The notes under the pieces: model-generated
Seen by the model: the letters and a program-made list of their open reading frames with translations, nothing else
Told to the model about the DNA's origin: nothing
The model's database searches: none
Program-made: the position numbers and the translations under genes
Assembly: GCF_000218685.1 (NCBI RefSeq)
Contig: NW_006763299.1
Coordinates: 616,061-680,060, forward strand
From: Serpula lacrymans var. lacrymans S7.9
Lineage: Eukaryota > Basidiomycota > Agaricomycetes > Boletales > Serpulaceae
DNA length: 64,000 nt
Direction of reading: 5' to 3'
Part shown: positions 12,113 through 21,250 of the stretch, one piece after another
Numbering within the stretch: the stretch's first letter is position 1
Layout: each line of letters opens with the position of its first letter

Positions 12113-12529
12113 TGTAACAACCAAGAGTTAGTCACTCTGGCGCACACAGGAACACACTATAAAGAGAACGAAGAGGGAGTGGTTACCCCTTAGGATGCAG
12201 AGAGTTAGGTGGTATACAACAGGAGGACTCGCTGAGAAGTCTCCTGGATCTATTGGGGTATATATACTACTACAGGGTTATATGTACATATGTACTATAC
12301 AGTTGATAGTGGCAGTGGCTGATGATGTCATGGGGCCTAGCCCGCATGGCCAGCTCCACTGTGTGAGAGAGTTGTATCTATAATAAGAAGAAAGGTCAAC
12401 ATGGCACGAGAAAGAGGGGTTTGGACAAAAGGGGAAGTGCCGCGTGGCACCATGTGTGAAAGCTAAAGTACAAGGTTAAAGCGGAGAATAAAAGTAAAGG
12501 GAAGGTCCGAAAATTGTGTTATTGTAACA
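12113..12529 (-). repeat. 3' LTR of the chromovirus (copy A)
   Basis: 417 bp long terminal repeat. On the plus strand it begins TGTAACAACCAAGAG and ends ATTGTAACA, giving TG...CA ends on either strand. It shares its whole length with 19438-19851, with substitutions and small indels. It contains a TATATATAC stretch at about 12259-12267 and the block GATGATGTCATGGGGCCTAG, which is also present in the other copies. Confidence 0.92.
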
Positions 12530-12540
12530 CTACCCCCCTT

Positions 12541-12936
12541 CTAAGGCTCGACTTCCAGGCGAGACCAAATACCGGAGGTAGTGGTTAAATTTTCGGGCAT
12601 AGGTTGAAAAAGAGAATTAAAAAGACTTGAATCCATGCCTCTAAGCTTCCTAGGAGCTGAGGGATTCTTAGAATAAAATTTGTGAACAGTGTCGCGGGAA
12701 TTGTCCAGATGGGCTTCTGGTTCCCACGTTCTGTCCTCGTCTCCATAGCCCTTCCATAGGACTAGGAACTTTAATTTGCCACACTTCAAGCGTGCATCCA
12801 CCACTCGTTCAACTTCGAATTCTTCTTCACCTTCCTGGGTGACTACAACCGGTCCGGGCCGGTCTACACGCTGTCCCGGCAGTGGCCCTTTGTAGGGTTT
12901 TATACGGCTTATATTGACCGTGGGTACTACCCTCAT
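12541..12936 (-). pseudogene. Integrase C-terminal end and chromodomain of the chromovirus
   Basis: 131 codons from an internal Met to TAA next to the 3' LTR. The start (RVVPTVNISRIKPYKG) is the usual tail of a gypsy integrase. The chromodomain follows (EEEFEVERVVDARLKCGKLK, FLVLWKGYG, TWEPEAHL). Chromodomains of this class target integration to marked chromatin. It lies in the same frame as the upstream integrase ORF, separated only by a TGA at 12937-12939, so it is the broken end of one polyprotein and not a separate gene. Confidence 0.85.
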
Positions 12937-14711
12937 TCATTTTGGGAGTTCCAGTTCCACCGCGTTGGGTTTGACTTCCTTAATCCGGTAAGGGCCAATC
13001 CACTTTTCGGTCAGTTTTCTAGACTGCCGATCTTTAAATTTTAAGTGGTCGGTATCTAACCAGACCAGGTCGCCGACCTTGTAGTCAGGGGCCTTAGAGC
13101 GTCTACACTCTGCCCTGTTTTTCATCTGCTCTGCAGTTTTAAATAGTGCCTTGCACGTTTCGTCCAAAACAGACTTCATATCTTTTGCCATGTTCTCAGC
13201 AGCCTCGTTCTTGCTTTTGCCAGGTTCTACACCCATTCTGGGGAGGTACAATCTAGTAACCTCAAATGGTGCCTTTCCTGTAGCCAATGACTGTTTGATA
13301 TTATATGAGAACTGGGCTATTATTAGCCACTTGGCCCAATCTGTCTGCCTGTCATTAATAAATATCCGGAGATATTGTTTCAACTCTTGGTTGAGTCTCT
13401 CCGTTTGTCCATCAGTCTGCGGATGGAACACTGTTGATAATTTAGGTTTAATGCCCAGCATCTTGCATAACTCTTTCGTAAATTCGCTAGCGAATTGAGG
13501 TCCTCTATCGGAGATAACCGTTTCTGGTAACCCATGGATAGACCATACAAAATCTTTAAATAAATCTGCCGTGCCAGCGGCGGTAATGGTTTTATTGGTG
13601 GGTATGAATACCACTTCTTTGGAGAAGCAATCCACTACCACCATTACTGAATCATACCCATTTGACTCGGGCAGATCTGTTGTGAAGTCCACCGATATAT
13701 CCTGCCAGGGACCAGCTGGTATAGGATTCGGCATAAGTTTACCGGCTGGCGGTTGGTGAGAATTTTTAGCCATGGCACATCTCAGACAGGATTTTATGTA
13801 TTCCTGTACATCTTTGACCATGCCAAACCACATGTAGTTTCTGGAGATCAACTCCATTGTTCGTTGCCCAGCCACTGGAGTGTCGTGATGTCTGTCTATT
13901 GCCTTGATCCTTGTGGACTCAGGCACATAGATTTTGTCTTTAAAATGGAAGAGCCCATCTTCCCATAGATAATTTTTGTTGCCATCAAGGAGTGCCTTCT
14001 CTTCTGAGGAAATGTCTTTCTTGAAGACTTCCAGAAGATCGGAATCCTGCCCGATTTTAACATTGGCAACCCTTGATTGGTCTATCAGGGTGACACCTTT
14101 GTTATCATCTTCGATGCCGTTGGCATGGTCCTCTCTTCTGGACAAAGCATCTGCTTTCCCCATAGAGCTTCCAGGCTTATGAATTAATTTATAATTAGAT
14201 CTTGACAAGTATACCATGTAGCGGGCCTGTCTTCGGTTCAGGTCTTGGGCCGTCATAAAATATTCCAGATTCTTATGATTGGTCCAAATTTCAAATTGGT
14301 GTCTAGCACCTTCTAAGTAGTGCCGCCAGTGCTCTAAGGCTCTAATGATGGCCAGCATCTCTTTGTAGTAAATTTGATAGTTGCGCTCTGTAGGCGACAA
14401 ACTATGTGATAAATAGGCACACGGCCTCCAAAGATCGTCAGGGCATTTAATTGACAAAATAGCCCCAGTAGCAAAATCAGAAGAGTCGGTTTCTAGCCGG
14501 AACTCTTTGTCTAATTCTGGAAATGCTAATATGGGCGCCGTTGTAAATGCCTGTTTAAGCTTGTCAAAAGCTTCTTGTTCTTTGGCGCCCCAGTGCCAAA
14601 CAATGTCCTTTTTAGTGAGATCGTTCAACGGTCTTGTGATTTTTGTGAAGTTTTCGATAAACCTTCGGTAGAAATTGCCTAAGCCAAGGAAGGCCCTAAC
14701 TCCTTTGACGC
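12937..14711 (-). pseudogene. Chromovirus pol fragment: RNase H and integrase
   Basis: Pol fragment beginning at the end of reverse transcriptase (VKGVRAFLGLGNFYRRFI). It runs through RNase H (FRLETDSSDFATGAILSI, ALEHWRHYLEGARHQFEIWT, LSRREDHANG), the integrase HHCC finger (DRHHDTPVAGQRTMELISRN, then CLRCAMAK) and the DDE core (WQDISVDFTTDLPESNGYDS, ETVISDRGPQFASEFT, FHPQTDGQTERLNQELKQYL). The frame is open until the premature TGA at 12937-12939. It has no start of its own: the open frame continues upstream into the foreign 14712-16297 insert, so the apparent Met at 14862 is accidental. Confidence 0.9.
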
Positions 14712-16297
14712 TGTCATGCACCAAAGTTGATTGGTAGCATGGACAGGTGTCAATAACGAAGCGAATATTCAAAAAGACTCGCCTTTGCGCCACACAGGCA
14801 CAGTGCCACGTGGAATAGTAATTAATATTGCCTTTTTCAAACTTGTGGCTGATCAGCACCACCTCTATTAGGCAATCCAGTCACGCTCACCTTTGCTTTT
14901 CCATTCGGTACTTTCGGCATTTCGGCATTTCGGCAAATTTTCGCGTCGCCACTGGCTACACATTGCATTGCGCCCTCGCTTTTGTCGTTTCCCTTACTCC
15001 CCTTCCTTTGCCTAGCCCCACCATGGGCCCCTTCCTCTCCTTTTTATTCTCACCTGACGGTCGTTTCTGGATCCCCATTCTAATCCACTTTTTCGTCACC
15101 TCCACCCTCCTCCTCCTCATCTTATTTGCACCCCCACTATTTCTGATGTCACCTGCTGTCCTATTCACTTGGGTACACTTATCTTTTGTCCATCGTCTTT
15201 GCTACAGCTACACCTACCACACGCTGCCTGGGACTCACTTGTTCCAAATTGGAACTACTCCTCTCCCTCCCTCGTTTGATCAGGTGGTCCAACACAACCA
15301 GTCCATTGGTACGGCCATGGAACTATCGGATTTGGACTAGGTGGTGGACCGGTGGCTCCAGTTTCTTTTTCTTCAGCAGAACATTCATTTACAGTGCGAT
15401 TATTTTTGATTTTTGAATCATTTTTATGGACACATATTTTTTTAGAATGCCTGACTGACAATAAAGGAACTGTGTTGATACTGATAGTGTTTTTTTTGCC
15501 TTGCCCTTTTTTTACTGCATCTTCCCATGACATCATGATTTTCCTGCTCTCTTTTTGCTATTGGACTTTACTTTATGGCTGTACAAACCTGTGACATTAC
15601 TCACAGCATTCATTGTTCTATCTCTTTCTTTTCCTTTTTTGACAATCTTGTCCTGTACTACCTACGCAGGATTTGTCAGCATACATTCCTTCCTTCATGT
15701 TCTTTCTCATTCTTTTTGCACAGCTATACTGTGCATAGCCTACTTTTCTTTTACTATATAAACCCCTGTATTTTACCTTGTAAAAAAAACAAGAACTCCA
15801 TTCCAGACTTCTTCTCTAAATTCAAGTTCACTACTCTGCTGCTTGTGATCCAGTGTGGTCACAACACTTCCCACTGCTACCACTATCAACTGCTGTCATC
15901 ATCACTTCCCACTTTTGAAGTCATTGTCATCCCTTTTGATTAGAGTCCTTCTGAGCACTACAGTTTGTGCGTCAGGAGCCTGCTATCGCTGGGAACCTCG
16001 TCATCTTGTTGTTCTCAAACCTACCTTGTGCTACGATTAGCAAGGTAGTGCTCGTCTATACTTGTCACTAAGCACCTATCTTCTATAAATTCAACTATCC
16101 CTCTTCCTCAAAACCCACACTCATACACCTCTGGGTTTTACTTTGAAGGATCTTTATACGTACCACCCCACGAACAACCAGACCACTCCACTGTTCTAGG
16201 AGGCAAAGCCCATAAACAAGTTCCATGGAATCTGGGAGGATTGTGTGTTAGTTTGTTTTTGTGTGTGGTTTTCTAACAGCAGTTCTCATCATCGACA
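14712..16297 (+). mobile_element. 1.59-kb TG...CA repeat inserted in the chromovirus pol (copy 1)
   Basis: Sequence foreign to the retroelement and repeated, inverted and diverged, at 22992-24802. It starts TGTCATGCACCAAAG and ends CATCATCGACA. It is flanked by the 4-bp direct repeat ACGC (14708-14711 and 16298-16301). The TG...CA ends, short target duplication and internal TATATAAACCCC (about 15756-15767) fit a large solo LTR; a non-autonomous DNA element is the alternative. It carries a hydrophobic frame (14828-15340) partly shared with copy 2, a triple CATTTCGG repeat near 14915-14938 and several T-rich tracts. Compared with copy 2 it lacks 224 bp at 15153/15154. I recognise no protein domain in it. 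Confidence 0.75.
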
Positions 16298-16564
16298 ACG
16301 CTTCTTACCATCCTTTTTAGGGATGAAGAACACCGGGGACGTCATAGGGCTTTTGGAAGGTCTGATGTATCCCTTCTTAAGCTGTTCATCTATGGAACTT
16401 GAGACCTCATCTCTTTCTGGAGCAGAGAGGGGAATTATGTGTCCTTTTCTCGGTTTGAAAGTGTCCTTTAAATCTATTGCATGGTCCCAAGGCTTAGCCT
16501 CTGGGAAGCATTCTGATTTGTGTTTTGAAAAGACTTTCCAGAAGCCATGGAACTCGGGAGGTAC
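16298..16564 (-). pseudogene. Chromovirus pol fragment: N-terminal edge of reverse transcriptase
   Basis: Minus-strand coding remnant with the conserved entry to a gypsy reverse transcriptase: VPPEFHGFWKVFSKHKSE, HAIDLKDTFKPRKGHIIPLS, ERDEVSSSIDEQLKKGYIRP and SPVFFIPKKDGKKR. It is cut directly after KKDGKKR by the 14712-16297 insert. The palm and YxDD-containing core that should follow are absent. On its other side it continues, across the solo LTR at 16565-16965, into the upstream pol fragment. Confidence 0.88.
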
Positions 16565-16965
16565 TGTAACAACCAAGAGTTATTTACTCTGGCGTACACA
16601 GGAACACACTATAAAGAAGATGATGGGGAGTGGTTACCCGTTAGGCTGTAGTGAGTTAGTTGTGTTAGACAACAGGAGGACTTGCTGAGTCCTTCCCCAT
16701 GTATTGCTCTTGTATATATACTAAAATACATGAGGTACTGTACAGTTGTAAATAAAGTTCAAAGTCCGATGTCTAGCATGTGACCGGTCACATGATGAGT
16801 CTAGACATTGGTCAGGTGATGTGTCACATGACTGGTCATGTGACTATGAAAAGTCGAAAATGTAAAGTAAAGTAAATGGTCACATGACTGGTCATGTGAC
16901 TTGGAAAATAAAAGTAGAAGTACAAAAGTGAAGTGTAAGTAGGTGCTGGTATGTTAATTGTAACA
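16565..16965. repeat. Solo LTR of a sister subfamily inside pol, with GGTAC target duplication
   Basis: 401 bp. The first 130 bases match the chromovirus LTRs (TGTAACAACCAAGAGTTA..., ACAACAGGAGGACT). The 3' half differs and carries repeated CACATGAC/GTCATGTG palindromes. The end is ATTGTAACA. It is flanked by a perfect 5-bp duplication GGTAC (16560-16564 and 16966-16970). Removing it and one GGTAC copy puts the two pol fragments back in the same frame, which confirms both ends. Confidence 0.92.
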
Positions 16966-17908
16966 GGTACCAGCCTCTTAATCTCTTCTTCGGGTTTTAC
17001 CTCATCATCATCATCGTCGATCTTTTCTAAAGATCTGAGTTCATAAACGTGACCAGCGTTTATCTTTTCAAGACGCTCATTGTGACGGACATGATTCGGT
17101 TTACCCAAGTTCACACACTCCTGAGGGCAACATGACAATGTGACAACCCCTGTCTGCCAGTTGATCTCAGGATTGTGTTTAAATAGCCAGGTCCAGCCCA
17201 AGATTAAATTAATCTTCCCTAGTCGGGTAGCTTTGGCGGTGACTCATTCTCTGTGTCCTTGGTATTCGACAACAAAGGAACATTTGTGCGTGATGCAGCC
17301 ACCCGCATTCAGCGTACCGTCAACGTTATAGACGGGAATAGATACATCTAATTTTACAAGGGGGAGTCCAATTTGCTCCGCCCAGACCTGATCTATGAAG
17401 ATTCCATTAGCACCTGAATTAAGCAGTGTGCTGGTCGGGTGTACTATGCCCCGGGCAAGGTTTTCCACACCAACATCTAAACAGATCTCTTTTTGGAATA
17501 AATACGTGCGCATCAACACACGCCTTGGGATTTCGGGAAAGGGTGGCTCCAGTGAAGAAAAAGGGGTATTGAAAGTTACATGTTTTTTTATTTTATTTTT
17601 ACCAGAATCAAGCACCCTAGTGTTTGTCTCGCCGGGGCCACACTCCAAAGGAGACGCTGGTGCAGCGGTAGTATCATAAATATTACAGTCACAATGTTTC
17701 ATACAAGTACATACTTCAGATAACAAATTTAGAAATTTATTTACAAATTGGGGAGCCATCCTCGTCTTTCCTTTATTGCTCGTGCAACACCCCGGAGCAG
17801 GGGCCACCTTGTTGTGGTTTACTTCATTGTTCATAGGAGCGAAGGCACCCAAGTGACCTAAGCTCCGAACTCTTTTCCCTGAGCCTTCATTTCAGCAGCT
17901 TGCTGATC
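16966..17908 (-). pseudogene. Chromovirus pol fragment: protease and linker
   Basis: Follows gag in the same frame after TAA (17909-17911). It contains a Cys/Asn-rich linker (APAPGCCTSNKGKTRMAP) and a retropepsin-like region (TSTLLNSGANGIFIDQVWAE, LDVSIPVYNVDGTLNAGG). An in-frame TGA at 17244-17246 follows, then ILGWTWLFKHNPEINWQTG, a block that usually comes between protease and reverse transcriptase. The catalytic Asp of DSG is Asn here, so the protease would be inactive even without the stop. Confidence 0.82.
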
Positions 17909-18919
17909 TTAGAAGAAGGCCCGGATTTCGTTGTACGAACGACCGGCCAGAGTCTGGAGCCGATCGTCCGGTTTTTCGGACTCTAATTGGCGCGCCTGGC
18001 GCCCTTGGTTATTTTTTTGTTGGGCAGCCTGCGCTCCTTTTCTGCAGTCTCGGGACATGTGTCCCTCTTGGCTGCAATTATAGCAGTTCCCCTGGAATCT
18101 GCGCATCTGTCCTCCTTGGACCGCGCCGATATCCATAGGGGCTCCCTGCCCTGGTTGCAGCCCGAACGGCTTGAACCCGTGAGAATGGTTTTGATGGTTT
18201 GATGACCCAGGGCGCCTCTGGGATTTGTTGTTTTTGGTGGTGGACCCGCCACCATGGTGCATTTGGTAAAGTTCCATGGCTCTACCGATTCGTCGTACTT
18301 CCTCAGCCGCCAAGGCCAAGTTCTTGTTTCTTGTATCCTGCAAGTAGATTTGTTCTGCAATGCAAGGGTTCACATTGCACTCCAGCAGTTCTACTGCATG
18401 TTCATTTTCAAGCCCTCCTTGGATGGAGAGGGCCAGGAACCGGGTAACATAGTCATCCATCCTCATATTTCCTTGTTTGAAGGAACAGATTTGCTGACGC
18501 GCCCAGTCACGCTCAGCTTGTGGTTTAAAGTATTTTTCGATCTCTTTCTTGAGATCGTCCCAGGTCGGCCACACTCCCGTGGTGTAGCACTCCTGTAATC
18601 TAACTTGGGCGTACCGACCCGCCACAGGTCCTTTTAGTCGAGATAGCACTGCAGTGGCTACCTCAAAGTTGTCGGCAAATGTGTCCCAATTTGCCTTAAC
18701 CCAAATCTGGAGCTTGATCCACCACTCGGCGAATTGTGCTCTGTCTCCTTCAAAGGCGCCAGGGTCAGCGACAACTTCAACTTTTTTATTGAACTTTTTC
18801 TCTACCGAGGGGGTTGCCGCAGGAGGGTTTGTCTGTAGCTCGGCGAGTTGTGAGGTTAACATTGCAATCTGTGTACGCATGGCGTACAGCAGGGCATTGA
18901 TATCTTGTTGCGACGACAT
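17909..18919 (-). CDS. Gag protein of the chromovirus (frame intact)
   Basis: 336-aa open frame. The N-terminal coiled region (INALLYAMRTQIAMLTSQLA) is followed by the gypsy gag core (FEGDRAQFAEWWIKLQIWVK, then VLSRLKGPVAGRYAQVRLQE and RDWARQQICSFKQGNMRMDD), which forms the particle shell. A basic Asn/Gln-rich segment and a CCHC zinc knuckle (CYNCSQEGHMSRDC, about residue 280) for RNA binding complete it. It is the only part of the element with an undamaged frame; expression is unlikely to be useful without pol. It stops at TAA 17909-17911, with pol continuing in the same frame behind it. Confidence 0.85.
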   Translation of the reverse strand: MSSQQDINALLYAMRTQIAMLTSQLAELQTNPPAATPSVEKKFNKKVEVVADPGAFEGDRAQFAEWWIKLQIWVKANWDTFADNFEVATAVLSRLKGPVAGRYAQVRLQECYTTGVWPTWDDLKKEIEKYFKPQAERDWARQQICSFKQGNMRMDDYVTRFLALSIQGGLENEHAVELLECNVNPCIAEQIYLQDTRNKNLALAAEEVRRIGRAMELYQMHHGGGSTTKNNKSQRRPGSSNHQNHSHGFKPFGLQPGQGAPMDIGAVQGGQMRRFQGNCYNCSQEGHMSRDCRKGAQAAQQKNNQGRQARQLESEKPDDRLQTLAGRSYNEIRAFF

Positions 18920-19437
18920 GTCGACTTGTTCTCTTTGTAAAGTAAAAAAAATGTAACTGGGGGTCTCCGCTTGCTATCTGCGGATCTACCTCTTCCCAGC
19001 TGAGTATTGGATCTCAATCTCCGACTACCCACACTATAGTATTTTGTAAATTTTATATAAAAGTTATAGTATTTAAACCCTGGTCCGAACGGTTGTCAGG
19101 GGGTGGTCCGCTTGTTAAGCTGTCAACCCTTCTCCAGACTGGCGGAGGCAAGTGCCCGGCCTGGTCAGAGGAAAGAGAAAGTGAAGTTTTGTATGTAAAT
19201 TCTAATCAACAGTGGTTCCACGCTGACTGCTGAGCTAAGTACTCCCCTTAACGCTGGGGGCCGCATATCGAAGGTTTTGGTTCTTCTCCCAAAGCACTAC
19301 AAGGCCGTCGCAAAGAGCGCACCTATCTGCTATGCGGGATATTCCCAACCAATAACCAAATCTCCTTCACCCTGGAGTCCGGGTGCCCAGTGGGACTTTT
19401 TGCACAACATGCGAGAGAGTAGAAGAGCAAGTCCTAA
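18920..19437 (-). other. Leader between 5' LTR and gag of the chromovirus
   Basis: About 520 bases without an open frame between the 5' LTR and the gag start. This is the expected place of the untranslated leader, packaging signal and primer-binding site. The bases next to the LTR on the minus strand read TTAGGACTTGCTC, which does not begin TGG, so I see no ordinary tRNA primer-binding site. Confidence 0.6.
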
Positions 19438-19851
19438 TGTAACAACCAAGAGTTAGTTACTCTGGCGCACACAGGAACACACTATAAGGTGGTGAATGGG
19501 GAGTGGTTACCCTTTGAGCTGCAGAGAATTTGTTGGTATACAACAGGAGGACTCGCTAAGGAGTCTCCTGGATCTATTGGGTATATATACTACTACAGGG
19601 TTATTTGTACATGTGTACTATACAGTTGATAGAGACAGTGGCTGATGATGTCATGGGGCCTAGCCCGCATGGCCAGCTCCACTGTGTGAGAGAGTTGTGT
19701 CTAAAATATAAAGAAAGGCAATGCGGCACGAGAAAGAGGAGTTTGGACAAAAGGGGAAGTGCCGCGTGGCACCATGTGTGAAAGCTAAAGTGTAAGGTTA
19801 AAGCGGAGAATGAAAATAAATGAAAGGTCCAAAAATTGTGTTATCGTAACA
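19438..19851 (-). repeat. 5' LTR of the chromovirus (copy B)
   Basis: 414 bp. Starts TGTAACAACCAAGAG and ends TTATCGTAACA on the plus strand. It aligns over its length with 12113-12529, and more roughly with 22286-22701 and 25344-25758. Confidence 0.92.
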
Positions 19852-20285
19852 ATAATATATATTTACAGATTATGGACCCTATCATGCACAATTTATGTTA
19901 GAGAATATGTGATAGGTCACACACAAATCCACCCACTTGCTATCACTGTGTATAGAACTGTTGCTGAGGTAGGTTTTATACTTCCTAGGCAATATCACAT
20001 GTTATATGATGTGCCATGTACTTATTCTCAGCTGTTATGGCTACTAAGGCCATGCACTATATCCTATAGATAATGTGTATCTGGGTTGTTACCATTAGCA
20101 TCCTCTGGTGGAGCAGTGTGGGAAGCAGAGTGTCATTTGGTGTGATATATTAATATACTAGTCTATAACTTGTTGCAGCTTTGGGCACCTGTAATACTAT
20201 GGGGTCAGGTGCCTTTCACATCTTCCACACCTTTTCCCCCTCCATTGATTTCTCTCTTTATTTAAGATATCAACTGTAAATATAG
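19852..20285. other. AT-rich spacer without recognisable gene
   Basis: About 430 bases between the 5' LTR and the minisatellite. It is AT-rich (ATAATATATATTT at the LTR border) with only short frames. I see no transposon end in it. Confidence 0.4.
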
Positions 20286-20289
20286 AGAT

Positions 20290-21250
20290 ATATTGATATC
20301 TGTTAGGATAACACTTGGGAAGATGACAATATCTCTTCAGAAGTCCCAGACCTATAGGGGCATCCCTTGGGATAATACTTGGGAAGATGGGAATATCACA
20401 TTTGAAACCCCAGACATATGGGGACATCCATTGGGATAACACTTGGGAAGATGGGGATATCCCATGAGATAGAAACTGGGAATATGGGGATATCCCTTGG
20501 GATAATATTTGAGAAGATGGGGACATCCTTGGGATAGATTCAGGGAAGATAGGGATATCCCTGGGGATAACATTTGGGAAGATGGGGACATCCCTAGAAT
20601 AAATTTTGGGAAGATAGAGACATCCCCTGGGATATAATTTGGGAAGGCAGGGACTATCACAACACAATGGGATCCGCACCCGTGTACAGTGATCCTGGAC
20701 CTTCTGGGCATGCAACCAATCAGTATGCTTTCCAAGTACGCCTTGGTAGCTTAGTTGGTAAAGCACCAGACCATGAAAGCTGGAGTCCCAGGTTCAAGCC
20801 CTGGCCAATGCATGTTTTCTCATACTATAAACAAGTGTCATAATTTGTCAGGGACATCCACAGGGATAGCTCTTGGGAAGATGGGGATATCTCATATACT
20901 AACATTTGGGAAAATGGGGACATCACCATGGATAGCATTTGGGAAAATAGGGACATCCCATGTACCAACACTTGGGATGATGGAAATATCCCCTGGGATA
21001 ATAATTGGGAAAACGGGGACACCCACTGGGATAAAATATGAGAATATAGTGTTATTCCTTGGGAAGTCTCAGACATACTCAGATATCCCTGAGCATGACC
21101 TGTGGGTATATGGGGATATCCCATGGGAAGTCCCAGAGATGTACAGATATCCTTTTTACTAACACCTGTGAAACTGGGAATATTCTTTCAGAAGTCCCTA
21201 ACAAATAGGGACTTTCCCGGGGATTGATATAGACATACTTTGAGATGACA
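20290..21250. repeat. Degenerate minisatellite of GGGATATCCC-type palindromic units
   Basis: Roughly 20-25 imperfect units, often 35-38 bases, built from a TTGGGAAGATGGGGA core, a palindromic GGGATATCCC or GGGACATCCC, and TTGGGATAA. Good examples lie at 20425-20620 and 20850-21010. Units diverge by substitutions and small indels. The array is split into two arms by a tRNA-like sequence (20740-20812). Long apparent frames on the minus strand (repeating IPRDIPIF-like peptides) are by-products of unit length. Repeats fade toward 21250 and scattered GGACATCCC-like pieces appear as far as about 21690. Confidence 0.8.
20740..20812 (+). tRNA. tRNA-like sequence (probable tRNA pseudogene or SINE head)
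   Basis: 73 bases that fold into a near-complete cloverleaf. The acceptor stem GCCTTGG pairs with CCAATGC with one mismatch. The D stem GCTT/AAGC and T arm CCAGG-TTCAAGC-CCTGG are perfect, and the discriminator is A. The internal promoter boxes are good (A box TAGCTTAGTTGG, B box GGTTCAAGCCC) and a TTTT run follows at 20815-20818. The anticodon arm is abnormal: CCAGA/GCTGG has an A-G mismatch at its loop end and encloses 8 bases (CCATGAAA), so U33 and the anticodon cannot be assigned. It sits inside the minisatellite. Confidence 0.55.

Larger units (their letters stand above)
12113..19851 (-). mobile_element. Degenerate Ty3/gypsy chromovirus retrotransposon
   Basis: Element on the minus strand bounded by two similar LTRs (19438-19851 upstream, 12113-12529 downstream). 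Reading from the 5' LTR it has a leader (18920-19437), gag with a CCHC knuckle, protease, the N-terminal edge of reverse transcriptase, RNase H, an integrase with zinc-binding and DDE parts, and a chromodomain. A purine-rich stretch (AGAAGGGGGG on the minus strand, about 12533-12542) next to the 3' LTR fits a polypurine tract. The element is dead: in-frame stops at 17244-17246 and 12937-12939, a protease motif reading NSGA instead of DSGA, two later insertions (16565-16965 and 14712-16297), and a missing reverse-transcriptase core. The LTRs differ at many positions by eye, so insertion is not recent. The 5-base flanks (gatac and ataat) do not match. Confidence 0.9.

Noticed and set aside
12937..14862. 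One complete 641-aa retroelement protein starting at the Met at 14862
   Set aside because: The first ~50 codons lie in the foreign 14712-16297 insert; the real pol sequence begins only at VKGVRAFLG.
20197..20766. Minus-strand 189-codon frame with repeating IPRDIPIF-like peptides
   Set aside because: It is a by-product of the minisatellite unit length; composition is explained entirely by the repeat and it overlaps the tRNA-like sequence.
20290..21250. CRISPR-like array
   Set aside because: Units are regularly repeated and partly palindromic, but the spacers are not unique sequences of constant length, the units are diverged, and the host is a eukaryote.
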